Part shown: positions 47,996 through 57,092 of the stretch, piece after piece | How the letters are laid out: every line of letters starts with the position of its first letter | Numbering within the stretch: the first letter of the stretch is position 1 | Source: Bryobacterales bacterium | GTDB taxonomy: Bacteria; Acidobacteriota; Terriglobia; Bryobacterales; UBA6623 | Assembly: GCA_028819255.1 (NCBI GenBank) | Contig: JAPPMB010000015.1 | Span: 62,001 to 126,000 of the forward strand | Length of the DNA: 64,000 bases | Direction: 5' to 3' | Translations under genes and position numbers: made by a program | Notes under the pieces: model-generated | The model's input: the letters and a program-made list of their open reading frames with translations, nothing else | Database searches by the model: none | What the model was told of the DNA's origin: nothing

Positions 47996-48135
47996 CCTTT
48001 ACCTCCTTGGGTGGAGCGACCATCATACCCCGCCGCGCGCGGCGCGTCCTTGACAATTCGGCTCACACTGTGCAATTGTTGCGGTTTCGTTGCCGGAGTC
48101 ATGTCTGAGGCTCGCCCGGTCTACCACCCCTGTGG

Positions 48136-48591
48136 ATGACGGATGCTAGGAAACTGCGGCTCTCGCTTGAGAGTACGCTGGATAGTGTCGAGGCGGCCGA
48201 GCTAATTGTTCAGCGAATGGCAGAGCTCAATGGGTTCGACCCGGATCAGGTGCATCAGATCGGCATGGGCGTTCGTGAGACGATGGCTAATGCCGTAATC
48301 CACGGCAACGGGCTGAGCCCTGACAAGTCGGTCCGGTTCGACGCGTCGATTGACGAGCAGGCTTTTCGCGTCAGGGTGGCGGACGAGGGTAGCGGGTTCG
48401 ACCCGGACAGCGTGGCGGACCCCCTCGACAAGGGGGGCCTGCTGCTCCCGTCGGGACGCGGCCTGTTGATGATGCGAGCGTTCTTCGACGAGGTCGAGAT
48501 CGGTTCGTCCGTGGATTCCGGGACGAGGGTTCGTTTGGTCAAGTACCGCACCAAGGGTGCAGGTGGGACAACTCAGGAGGAAGATCAATGA
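48136..48591 (+). CDS. RsbW-like anti-sigma factor kinase (HATPase_c_2)
   Basis: GMGVRETMANAVIHGNGLSPDKSV; VRVADEGSGFDPDSVADP; LLLPSGRGLLMMRAFFDEV. Confidence 0.93.
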   Translation: MTDARKLRLSLESTLDSVEAAELIVQRMAELNGFDPDQVHQIGMGVRETMANAVIHGNGLSPDKSVRFDASIDEQAFRVRVADEGSGFDPDSVADPLDKGGLLLPSGRGLLMMRAFFDEVEIGSSVDSGTRVRLVKYRTKGAGGTTQEEDQ

Positions 48592-48929
48592 GTTTATCTA
48601 CCGCGATTCGCGATGTTGCAGACGTCAAGGTGGTCGATTTGTCGGGCCGCATCACGCTCGGCGAGGCTTCAGGGCAGCTGCGCTCCACTGTGAAGGAGCT
48701 GCTGGACAGCGGGGCCACCAAGATGCTGCTGAACCTCGGCGACGTCAGCTACATCGACAGTTCCGGTCTTGGCGAGCTGGTGTCCGCCTACACGACGGCG
48801 CGAGGCAGGAGCTGCACCGTCAAGCTGCTCAACGTGCAGTCGAAGGTGCAGGATCTGCTCCAGATCACAAAGTTGTACACCGTGTTCGAGGCCCACACAG
48901 ACGAAGCCACGGCAGTGACGAGCTTCTGA
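48588..48929 (+). CDS. STAS-domain anti-sigma factor antagonist
   Basis: ATGA overlap with the upstream kinase gene; VVDLSGRITLGEASGQLR; KMLLNLGDVSYIDSSGLGELVSAYTTAR. Confidence 0.94.
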   Translation: MSLSTAIRDVADVKVVDLSGRITLGEASGQLRSTVKELLDSGATKMLLNLGDVSYIDSSGLGELVSAYTTARGRSCTVKLLNVQSKVQDLLQITKLYTVFEAHTDEATAVTSF

Positions 48930-49032
48930 TTTCGCGGCGCCGGGCACGTTCCCGGCCCTGCCCGGGCGTTCGACGCCGACGGCGGGTGTGCCTGGGCTTT
49001 CGGCGGGCCGGCCGGCATCTCACGATGCCGGG

Positions 49033-49659
49033 CTACATGAGCAGGGAGAACGTCATCGAGATCTCGAGGTTCTTCAGTGTCCCTTCAACATTCGGGATGT
49101 ACTGTCCGAACGGCTTTCCGGTGACGTGGTTCCTGACGTCGAACCGGATCCCGTAAGGGAAGAAGTTGATCTTCAGCCCGCCGCCGTAGTTGTACCCGAA
49201 TTTCGTGTTGCCGTAGCCTGAGAACGAGGAGATTCCCGGCAGGAAGTACGACGAGAACCCGCCGCCGCCGGTCACAAACGGGCGAAGCCTGGTGTCTGTC
49301 GGCGTCGCGTGCAAGACGAGGTTGTAGTACATGTGGTGGGATCTGACCGCACCGTACTCCTGGGTACCGGAGACTTCAGGTCCCCGCGCGATGTAGCTGA
49401 GTCTCGCGTGCTGGTAGGAGTAGGAGACCTCGTGCCCGAAGAACGCGCGCGAATTGAATGCCATTCGGCCGCCGATCCGGATGCCGTTGCTCAGATTGAA
49501 CTCCTCGGTCTGAGCGGCATTGCCGACTTGGACGATTTCACTGACCGAGTTGTCCCCGAGAGATCCGTATCCGCCGGAAATGCCGAGCTCGGCCGACTGG
49601 GGCTGGGCGGGGGGCGCGAGCAGCATGACAGCAATGCAGGACAGGAAAAAGGTTCTCAT
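49033..49659 (-). CDS. Outer-membrane beta-barrel protein (OmpA/W-like barrel)
   Basis: Signal MRTFFLSCIAVMLLAPPAQPQ; alternating aromatic strands; C-terminal ...LEISMTFSLLM. Confidence 0.7.
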   Translation of the reverse strand: MRTFFLSCIAVMLLAPPAQPQSAELGISGGYGSLGDNSVSEIVQVGNAAQTEEFNLSNGIRIGGRMAFNSRAFFGHEVSYSYQHARLSYIARGPEVSGTQEYGAVRSHHMYYNLVLHATPTDTRLRPFVTGGGGFSSYFLPGISSFSGYGNTKFGYNYGGGLKINFFPYGIRFDVRNHVTGKPFGQYIPNVEGTLKNLEISMTFSLLM

Positions 49660-49903
49660 CAGGCCTCCCTCGAAGTAGATCCATCATAGCCCTGAATACG
49701 CCATCGCCACGTCAGGCTCTCCGTCCGAACCTGCGGTGGCGCAGCCGCAATGGACTCTATCTCCTTTTGACGCGCCAGCCCCGGCAGAAAGTTCCCTCAG
49801 GAAGCAGCGCGTCCCGAGGGGAGGATTGGCCCCGCGTTCCAAGCCTGCAGCGAAGGCCATCGGTTTCTCAGCGTCCGCGGTTGCGATGCGCGGTCCGGGC
49901 TGG

Positions 49904-50284
49904 TCAGTCGTACTGGACGAACTCGATCGTATGGCCGTCCGGATCGCTGCAGAAGGCCTGGCTCATGCCCAGACGCTCGTTTCCTCCGAGGGCGAAGCTG
50001 ATGCCGCATTCCTTCAGACGCGCCTTCACCACTTCAAGGTCGTCGACCTCCATGGCCAGATGATCGGATCGGCTGATCTGCTCGCGGACCCTCCGGCCTG
50101 CGCTCCTGTCCTCAATCAGGTGGATCTGGCGGTCGCCGACAGCGAGCCAGGCGCCGGGGAAGCTGAATGCCGGCCGCTGCTCCTCGGGAAGACCAAGAAC
50201 CTCGCAGAAGAACCGCTTGGAGGCCGACAGGTCCGCCACTGCGAACGAGACGTGATGCATTCGCTTGAGCCCGATTCGGTCCAT
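49904..50284 (-). CDS. VOC/glyoxalase family protein
   Basis: MHHVSFAVADLSASKRFFCEVLGL; DHLAMEVDDLEVVKARL; AFCSDPDGHTIEFVQYD. Confidence 0.9.
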   Translation of the reverse strand: MDRIGLKRMHHVSFAVADLSASKRFFCEVLGLPEEQRPAFSFPGAWLAVGDRQIHLIEDRSAGRRVREQISRSDHLAMEVDDLEVVKARLKECGISFALGGNERLGMSQAFCSDPDGHTIEFVQYD

Positions 50285-50766
50285 ACGGCCCTATTGTACG
50301 GGAGTCCAAGTCACGGAATGACCTCGGCTGGGGCTGCATCAGGATTGACGGTGCGCGAACCGGTCGCATACGCGGATGAGGTCGGGGTCCGCCGGTGTTC
50401 GCCGTGCAACCACTTGACACTGGTCGGTTTTCCCGCTCGCCCTCGCCATGACATCGGCCGCAGCCACCGTCTCTGCCGCATCCCCTCTGGCAGCCGAAGA
50501 ACACCCCTCTTGGCCTTGACAAGAGGGTAGCTTCCGTGTTGGCTATCAAGCAGATTTCCTAGTAAGAAGGCCTGGGGAGGGCGGTCTTCGGGCAGCTCCA
50601 GCCGAACGGTGAGCTGCGTTCCAGGACCTGTGGTGGGATCGTGGTCAACCGTTCGGCCCGCTCGAGCTATGTCGCGCGTTTCCCACTTCCTCGTCAGTGG
50701 CCCCTCGCTGTCCCAGACAGACAGCGGTATGGCGTCCACGCGTCGCCGCCAAGGGCCCGTATGCCG

Positions 50767-51582
50767 TTACTCCGGCCGTTCGACCACGCGCCGTCGCATC
50801 TCTTCGAGTCGGTCCCGATAGGTCTGGCGGTAGCCGGCGGGGTCGAGGCCGAAGGGGACGTGCCCTGCTTCGAAGCCGGCGAGGGTCTGATCGGGATCGT
50901 CTTCGGCAAGGTGGCGCATGGCCGCGAGCTGGCTCTCGAACACGCGAGTCAGGCGGGGATGCTCGGCCAGTAGCCGCTGCAGGACGTACACGCCGAAGGC
51001 GACGTGTCGCGCCTCGTCGCGCTGGATCAGCCGGATGCCGGTCTCGAGGCCAGGGAACCGGCCGCTCCGCTCGAAGATCAAGTGGTAAAGAGGGTAGCTA
51101 GCCTCGGCGCCCACGCCCTCGACGTAGAAGTGATAGAGCATGACGGCCTTCAGCACCGCCTCGGGGCTCTCGTCTTCGAGCAGCGCCCGCATGGTCCGGG
51201 GCAGTCGGATGGAGAACATGTCTCCTTGGAGCTCAGGGTAGGGGATGTCAACTCCGAACCGGCCCGGCAGCGCCTCGACCAACCAGCGCTCGAAGAACTG
51301 CACGTGTCGTGCCTCTTCGTACATTTGCGCGGCGACGAAGACCTCCTCCTCGATCCAGCCGTCCCGGCGGAACCGGAACTGCAGGGGAGCCAACTCGTGC
51401 GTCACGCCGCGTTCGCCGACCCGGAAGGCCGAGACCAGCCGAAGAAGCACGCGGCGTTCGTCGTCAGTTAGCGCCAGCCAGTCGGAGCGCTCTTGGGCGA
51501 AGTCAATGTCGCCGGGGTTCCAAGCGCGCTTATGTGACGCCGTGAACAGCCGTATGGGAAGCGAGTCGTGTTCGAACGGCAT
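50767..51582 (-). CDS. R2-like ligand-binding oxidase (R2lox; Mn/Fe ferritin-like)
   Basis: EEEVFVAAQMYEEARHVQFFERWL; HFYVEGVGAEASYPLYHLI; LIQRDEARHVAFGVYVLQRLL. Confidence 0.87.
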   Translation of the reverse strand: MPFEHDSLPIRLFTASHKRAWNPGDIDFAQERSDWLALTDDERRVLLRLVSAFRVGERGVTHELAPLQFRFRRDGWIEEEVFVAAQMYEEARHVQFFERWLVEALPGRFGVDIPYPELQGDMFSIRLPRTMRALLEDESPEAVLKAVMLYHFYVEGVGAEASYPLYHLIFERSGRFPGLETGIRLIQRDEARHVAFGVYVLQRLLAEHPRLTRVFESQLAAMRHLAEDDPDQTLAGFEAGHVPFGLDPAGYRQTYRDRLEEMRRRVVERPE

Positions 51583-51994
51583 CGGGGTCGTCTTCCATGC
51601 GTCAGACTGTAGCGCAGGTCGGCAGCCCGTTAGCTGTCGTGGTGGCCGTATGCGTGGATGGTCCGCCGCTAGGCCCCCGAACGCACGTCTATCCGGCGCT
51701 CAAGATGAGGTGACCGTTCCGGATCCGTCCTCTCCTGGCTCAGTCGCTCGTTGAATCTCAGGCACGCGCGGTGCTGGCGCCACCTGAAGAGCGGCAAGCG
51801 AGGGGGCCTCCTGATCGACCGGAATCGGAAGGTGTGGGCGGCGGAGCGGAAGGACAGCAAGTTCGTGATGCACGGGAGTGACAACCGTCAGAGTGGGAAA
51901 GACATGGCGCTGGGGTACGCGCAGTTGCAGCGGTTGGAATAGACGTGGCGGAGGCTGAGAAGCCACGAACCCCTCGTATGGAACCCACTCATTG

Positions 51995-52255
51995 GCCCGG
52001 AATTGAACGTTCCAGGACGCGGATGCGCCGACTTTTGCCGTCCGTGAATCAAACGTTTCCGTCCTTATCCACTGTGATACCCGAAATAGAGGGACGAGCC
52101 ACGCTTGCCGGTTCCCCATCACCGCTGAGCCTAGGTTTCCAAGTTCCCGCCAGAACCTCGATCCCGCCATCGTACCCGTTGACTCGAAGGACCTGATATC
52201 CGCCTACGAAGTACACGTTGGCATCATCATCCGAGGCTAGGGATTCGATGTCCTT
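51995..52255 (-). pseudogene. NHL-repeat protein remnant
   Basis: Minus-strand frame reads IESLASDDDANVYFVGGYQVLRVNGYDGGIEVLAGTWKPRLSGDGEPASVARPSISGITVDKDGNV*FTDGKSRRIRVLERSIPGQ*, an NHL-type motif with an in-frame stop. Confidence 0.55.
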
Positions 52256-52280
52256 CCAGAGTCGGCAAGTGTTGTGATGA

Positions 52281-52488
52281 TGCTAGGTTCAAGTGCGGAT
52301 TGTACGTCACCTACCATCAGACGAGCGGGCAGAATCTGCGGCGCTACCTGACCGAGTTCACTGCTCGTCACAACATGCGGAACCTCAACTCTACGAGGCA
52401 CATGGGGTCGTTGTCAGTGAGCCTGAACGGGCGGTGTCTGCCTTGGAATATGCCGGATTATTCTGTTCGAATCCTAGTAGAATCTTGA
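52281..52488 (+). mobile_element. IS1595-family transposase C-terminal fragment (degenerate)
   Basis: Frame reads YVTYHQTSGQNLRRYLTEFTARHNMRNLNSTRHMGSLSVSLNGRCLPW, resembling the HLxRYxxEFxxRHNxR C-terminal motif of IS1595-like transposases; no intact catalytic region nearby. Confidence 0.6.
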
Positions 52489-53001
52489 TTGAACTGAGAT
52501 GACTATGGAACCATATTACTCCCATACTACGGCGGAAAACTGTCTGAAAATCGTAGCAACAGGCAGGGACTCAACTCTCGATCACGGGTGCAAAATGAGT
52601 GAGGTTAAGCACACACAGAGTTAGAATAGTCTGCCCACATTCAGCTACTGGCACCCCTATATGCAGTGTGTCTTCCGTGAATTCCACCTCAATTTCTCCT
52701 TAGATTCTCAGCTCAATAGTTCCCAATCAAACGGATTATGATCAGTAGCTTGAGTTGATTGTCTGCCAAGTGTTCCCATCTTGTACCCCACACTACGAAT
52801 GGAACCGTCGGCACCGCAGCAGCCCGCCTCGGACGATTCAGGCTTGGAGGCACTGACGGCTGACGGCCGCTCAGAGGAACGGCCTCCGGAAAGGGGGCGT
52901 CTGCTCGTCGATGGTCGCGTTGCGGCACAGTGGTTGTGCGGGACGAAACGATAACGGCTGTGCCCGAGCGACCCGCCCCGACGATCGGCGAGCGCGTTTC
53001 T

Positions 53002-53430
53002 TCAGCCTCGTTGACCCGCGAGATCCTCGTCGGCGCATTCCAAACACGCGCTGGCTTGGCAGATGCGGGCACTTTGCACGAGAGCACCTGCGAGGATCAG
53101 GCTGCCAACGGCCGACGTCACGGCCTCGGGCAGCGGCTCGAGCCAACCGGCCAGTGAGGCTGCCCAAAGCGCAGATCCCCCTGCAAAGGTGAGGATCACG
53201 GCCGCGTTCTTGCAGGCCGGGCCCAGGACGAGCATCACCACGCCGAGGAGGACGGTCCCTGCCCAAATGGCTCGCTCGACGCCTTCGGTGAGCGCGAGCG
53301 CGGGTGCCACTGCGACCAGGAATGGTGTGAGCGCGCAGTGCAGGGCGCACCAAGCTGCAGCGCACGCCGCCAGTCGCGATCCGGAAGCCAGATACGCGCT
53401 CGACGGAACGGTCGCGAGAGAGTTCTTCAT
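53002..53430 (-). CDS. MerC-domain inner-membrane protein
   Basis: ATG at 53430: MKNSLATVPSS...ACAAAWCALHCALTPFLVAVAPALA; four hydrophobic segments; CxxxHC motif in TM1 and C-terminal CQASACLEC. Confidence 0.75.
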   Translation of the reverse strand: MKNSLATVPSSAYLASGSRLAACAAAWCALHCALTPFLVAVAPALALTEGVERAIWAGTVLLGVVMLVLGPACKNAAVILTFAGGSALWAASLAGWLEPLPEAVTSAVGSLILAGALVQSARICQASACLECADEDLAGQRG

Positions 53431-53671
53431 GATGAGGCACCGACGGTGGGAGCGTACTGAGAGCAGAGTCCGAACCCCAAACCAATATGGTAATGGATTC
53501 TCATGTCGGTTTGACGCTTGCAGGCGATCGAGACCGCCGCCAAGACCCTCCATCACAAGCCGCGCCCGGAGGTCGACGCCCGGCTGCCAGCAACGGCACC
53601 CGCTGGCCCCCCCAAATGCCGATCGCTGCGTGACGAAACCGGCTGCGGATTTCTACTGGGAAGCGCCCGAA

Positions 53672-54883
53672 CTATGGTTCGTCTTCTTCCGCCATCCAAA
53701 CTGGCAGCGGGTCCTCCAGCGAAGCCCACCCGGAAGCGTCGGAGGACATCTCAGCATCGGTCAGCAGACAGCCGTCGAGCGCTGCCTCGATGGCCTCTTG
53801 CGGCATCTCGATTCCGATGAAGACGAGCTCCTGACGGCGGTCGCCGTAGTCAGGCTCCCATACCCGGCCGACCCACTCGAGCGTCTCCGGGTCGTCGGCG
53901 AACTCTGCTGGGTCCAGCGCGGCGAACCAGTGGCCTCCGGGCTCCAAGGTCAGTGAGTCTCCGGCGATCGAAAGCGCGCCGGCCACCTCATGGCGGGTGG
54001 CTAGCCATACGACCCCCTTCGCCCGCAGCACGCCCTCGAAGCAACCTGCAAAGATCGCCGCCAGCCGCGCCGGATGGAAGGGCCGTCGCCGCCGATAGAC
54101 GAAGCTGCCGATGCCATACTCCTCGGTCTCCGGCGTGTGGCTGCGTTGCAGTTCCTCATGCCAACCCGCCGTTTGCTCGGCGTGTTCGAAATCGAACAGG
54201 TCCGTATCGAAAATCAGGTCGAGCGGAATTCGCCCGTAGGTCGTCTGGGCCAACGTCGCCGTTTGGTTGAACTTGCGCAGGATCCCGGTCAACCGTGCGA
54301 CTTCTCTCCGGCTCATCCTGTCGGTCTTGTTGAGAACGAGGACGTTGGCGAGCTCGACCTGATCGACGAGGAGCTCGGCGATGGAGCGGTCATCGTCGTC
54401 GTCGAGCTCCAGCCCGCGATCGAGGAGGTCTTCACCAGAGCCGAAGTCGCGAAGAAAACAAGGGCCGTCGACGACGGTGACCATCGTGTCCAACCGGGCC
54501 AGCTCGCCCAGATGGACGCCAAGCTCGTCCGACAAGGCGAAGGTGGCCGCGACGGGAAGCGGCTCGGAGATACCGGTAGATTCGATCAGCAGGTAGTCGA
54601 AGCGACGTTCCCGCGCCAGTCGTGCGACCTCGTCGAGCAGGTCTTCACGCAACGTGCAGCAGATGCAGCCGTTGGACATCTCGATCAACCGCTCGTCGAC
54701 GCGGCTGAGCTCGGCGCCGCCGTTGCGAACGAGCTGGGCATCGACGTTGACCTCGCTCATGTCGTTGACGATGACCGCGACGCGGCGGCCTTCGCGGTTG
54801 TGCAGCGCGTGGTTGAGCAACGTCGTCTTGCCGGCGCCGAGGAAGCCGGAGAGCACGGTTACGGGAAGGCGTGGGTCGTTCAA
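53672..54883 (-). CDS. COG0523/CobW-family metallochaperone GTPase (ZigA/YeiR-like)
   Basis: [15 protein letters not shown] (Walker A), [15 protein letters not shown] (CxCC), [19 protein letters not shown] (NKxD). Confidence 0.95.
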   Translation of the reverse strand: MNDPRLPVTVLSGFLGAGKTTLLNHALHNREGRRVAVIVNDMSEVNVDAQLVRNGGAELSRVDERLIEMSNGCICCTLREDLLDEVARLARERRFDYLLIESTGISEPLPVAATFALSDELGVHLGELARLDTMVTVVDGPCFLRDFGSGEDLLDRGLELDDDDDRSIAELLVDQVELANVLVLNKTDRMSRREVARLTGILRKFNQTATLAQTTYGRIPLDLIFDTDLFDFEHAEQTAGWHEELQRSHTPETEEYGIGSFVYRRRRPFHPARLAAIFAGCFEGVLRAKGVVWLATRHEVAGALSIAGDSLTLEPGGHWFAALDPAEFADDPETLEWVGRVWEPDYGDRRQELVFIGIEMPQEAIEAALDGCLLTDAEMSSDASGWASLEDPLPVWMAEEDEP

Positions 54884-55461
54884 TTTGATTCCTCCACGGG
54901 CTCAGGATGCGGTTGGCCGTCAATCGCGTCGGCGAGCGCGCGCCAGGCTTGGGGAACCGCCTGGGGCGGCGGTTGCTCGGAAGGCCGCTTCCATTGGCGC
55001 AGGACGGCGCGACGATACTCGAGACCGCACTGCGCGAGCGCCCACTCCTCGTAATCAGCGATGCGCCGAATGGCGGCGACGGTCAAGTCAACCGGTACGC
55101 GGGGCGACGGAGGCGTCTGTGCGGTCGGGATTGTGTCGGGTTTCCAAATCGGCTCTTGGACTGTCTCCGACGGCACCCAAACGGGTTGAAACTGGTAGCG
55201 GTTGAGGTAGACGCCGCCCTTCCGCGGCGTTCCATACAGGAGTCCGAAACCCCAAAGCATCAGGCTGTCGCCGTTGGGCAGCGCAAGCGTGTAGCAGCTC
55301 GACCCCGCTTCTCCTTCGGGCGGCCGCCGCCTGAAAAAGCCCGCTTCGAGCAGGAGATTGCCTTCCGGACGCTCGATGTCCCGGCCCCAGTTCCAGCACT
55401 GCCGGTTCAGCAGTTCCTGCCCCTTGCGTCGGCTGGCGCCGGAGATCGGGCTCACAGCCAT
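54880..55461 (-). CDS. Hypothetical protein (about 194 aa) between FeoB-like and COG0523 genes
   Basis: ATG at 55461 overlaps the end of the upstream ORF; the stop overlaps the start of the COG0523 ORF (4 bp); [50 protein letters not shown]... Confidence 0.75.
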   Translation of the reverse strand: MAVSPISGASRRKGQELLNRQCWNWGRDIERPEGNLLLEAGFFRRRPPEGEAGSSCYTLALPNGDSLMLWGFGLLYGTPRKGGVYLNRYQFQPVWVPSETVQEPIWKPDTIPTAQTPPSPRVPVDLTVAAIRRIADYEEWALAQCGLEYRRAVLRQWKRPSEQPPPQAVPQAWRALADAIDGQPHPEPVEESN

Positions 55462-57080
55462 GCTCCGCTCCAAGCCAGTAAAGCGCTGAACCCGGCGGCC
55501 GCCACAGCCTGCCGACCCATCAGCCGCAGTGCGAACGCGCGGCCCTGCTCGCGCGCAATCGTCAAGCAGGTGACCAGGCATGGCAGCAGCACGCCGGCCA
55601 GGTAGACGGCCGTCAACAATTGGATGGCACTCAGGCCTGCGGCGACTCCCGGCTCCGTGAGCAGCAGGATGCCGTCCTTGCGCACGCTTGCCAAGACCAC
55701 TGCCAGGGCCGCCTCCGAGGGCAATCGAAAGATGGCCATCGCCGGCTCGACGACGGCCGACGCAGCTTGCAGCGCGCCCAGCCAATGCAGCAAAGAAGCC
55801 GCAGCCGTCATTAGAAAGAAGACCGGGAAGGCCCTCCGAAAGAAATCCCGAACGACGCCCTGCGCCTCAAGCCAGATGGTCCTCGGGCGCGGCCAAGTCA
55901 AGAAGATCCGGCCCTCCGTCAACAGCACATTGAAGGGAGAACGGGCCGCTCGCGGCGCGATGAGCCGGGCGTAGATGAGCGTCGTGGCACCAAGATAAAG
56001 CAGGTAGGGTACGACCAAATCGGGTCGTCCCGCCGCGGCGAAGACCGCCACCGTGGCCCCCAACTGATACGAACAGGCTGAACCGAAAGCGATGGCTGAG
56101 ACGCAGACGCCGCGTGAGCAAGCGGACGACGAACGTGCGCTGATGACGGCCGGCACGTTGCAGCCGAAACCCATCACGACCCGCGCCAACTCCCGGCCCG
56201 TCATGCCGAACGGCTGCAGCCACGGATTCATGGCGTTGGTCAGGCGATCGAGCAGGCCGCTCGTCTTGTACGCACCCATCAGCAGCGCATGGAGCACGAC
56301 AACCGGAGTTGCCCACACCAGCAGCAACGGCCCCATCGTGACGAAGCCGTAGTCGCCGGCAAGGATCGTCGCAAGCGGCTGCGGCCAGCTTGCCAGCAAA
56401 CCCGCCAGCGGCCCCGTTTGGGCGCCGACCCAGGGTTCGATTCGATCCGCGAGACGGGTGGCGATGTCCACCGCGACCCAGGCGGGCGTCACCAAGAGGA
56501 GCAGCGCCCAGAAAGGCCCAAGGGCGGAGCGCTCGAGGAAAAGAGGACGCGGACGGACGATCAGATCGCCGAACCTCAAACCGGCTTCGGCGGGGACCGG
56601 GCCGGGCGCCTCCAGTGCCTGCATCAGCCTTCGACGATCGTTGGCGTCCAGCCGTCGAGCGTCCACCGCGACCGCCGGCAAACCCGTCCGGAGCGCCAGC
56701 TCTCCCAGCCGCGACTCCACCTCCAGCCGGGCGAGTCGGTCCCGAACGGTCACGACCAGTGCGCCGAGCCGGCCCGCTGCGAGCGGCAGCAGGTCGGCCA
56801 AGTCCGCGTCCAGCGTGGTTGCCTGGGCAACCAGCAGGACGGTGTCGTCGCCGCGCAGCCGCTCCAAGGCTAGTCGGGTGGTCTCAACGTCGGAGCTTCG
56901 TTGCAGCCCGGGCGTGTCGATCAGCTCCCAGTCGTCCACTCGGTAGAAGTCGCAGCCGACGGTGGCGCCTCGGAAGTTCGAGGCAGCGATGGGCGCACCC
57001 GCCAGCGATGCGGTCAGTTGCGTCTTGCCGACGTTTTCCTTGCCGAACAGAACCACAGTTCGAACTGGCGTCGCGAGCAC
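55452..57080 (-). CDS. FeoB-like GTPase/permease, shortened (candidate zinc/other divalent metal importer)
   Basis: G1 GKENVGKT, G3 DTPG, Gate motif GFGCNVPAVISAR and AFGSACSYQLGATVAVFAAAG; 542 aa; G4 NxxD replaced by TVRD. Confidence 0.85.
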   Translation of the reverse strand: MLATPVRTVVLFGKENVGKTQLTASLAGAPIAASNFRGATVGCDFYRVDDWELIDTPGLQRSSDVETTRLALERLRGDDTVLLVAQATTLDADLADLLPLAAGRLGALVVTVRDRLARLEVESRLGELALRTGLPAVAVDARRLDANDRRRLMQALEAPGPVPAEAGLRFGDLIVRPRPLFLERSALGPFWALLLLVTPAWVAVDIATRLADRIEPWVGAQTGPLAGLLASWPQPLATILAGDYGFVTMGPLLLVWATPVVVLHALLMGAYKTSGLLDRLTNAMNPWLQPFGMTGRELARVVMGFGCNVPAVISARSSSACSRGVCVSAIAFGSACSYQLGATVAVFAAAGRPDLVVPYLLYLGATTLIYARLIAPRAARSPFNVLLTEGRIFLTWPRPRTIWLEAQGVVRDFFRRAFPVFFLMTAAASLLHWLGALQAASAVVEPAMAIFRLPSEAALAVVLASVRKDGILLLTEPGVAAGLSAIQLLTAVYLAGVLLPCLVTCLTIAREQGRAFALRLMGRQAVAAAGFSALLAWSGAWL

Positions 57081-57092
57081 TTCACGGCCCCG

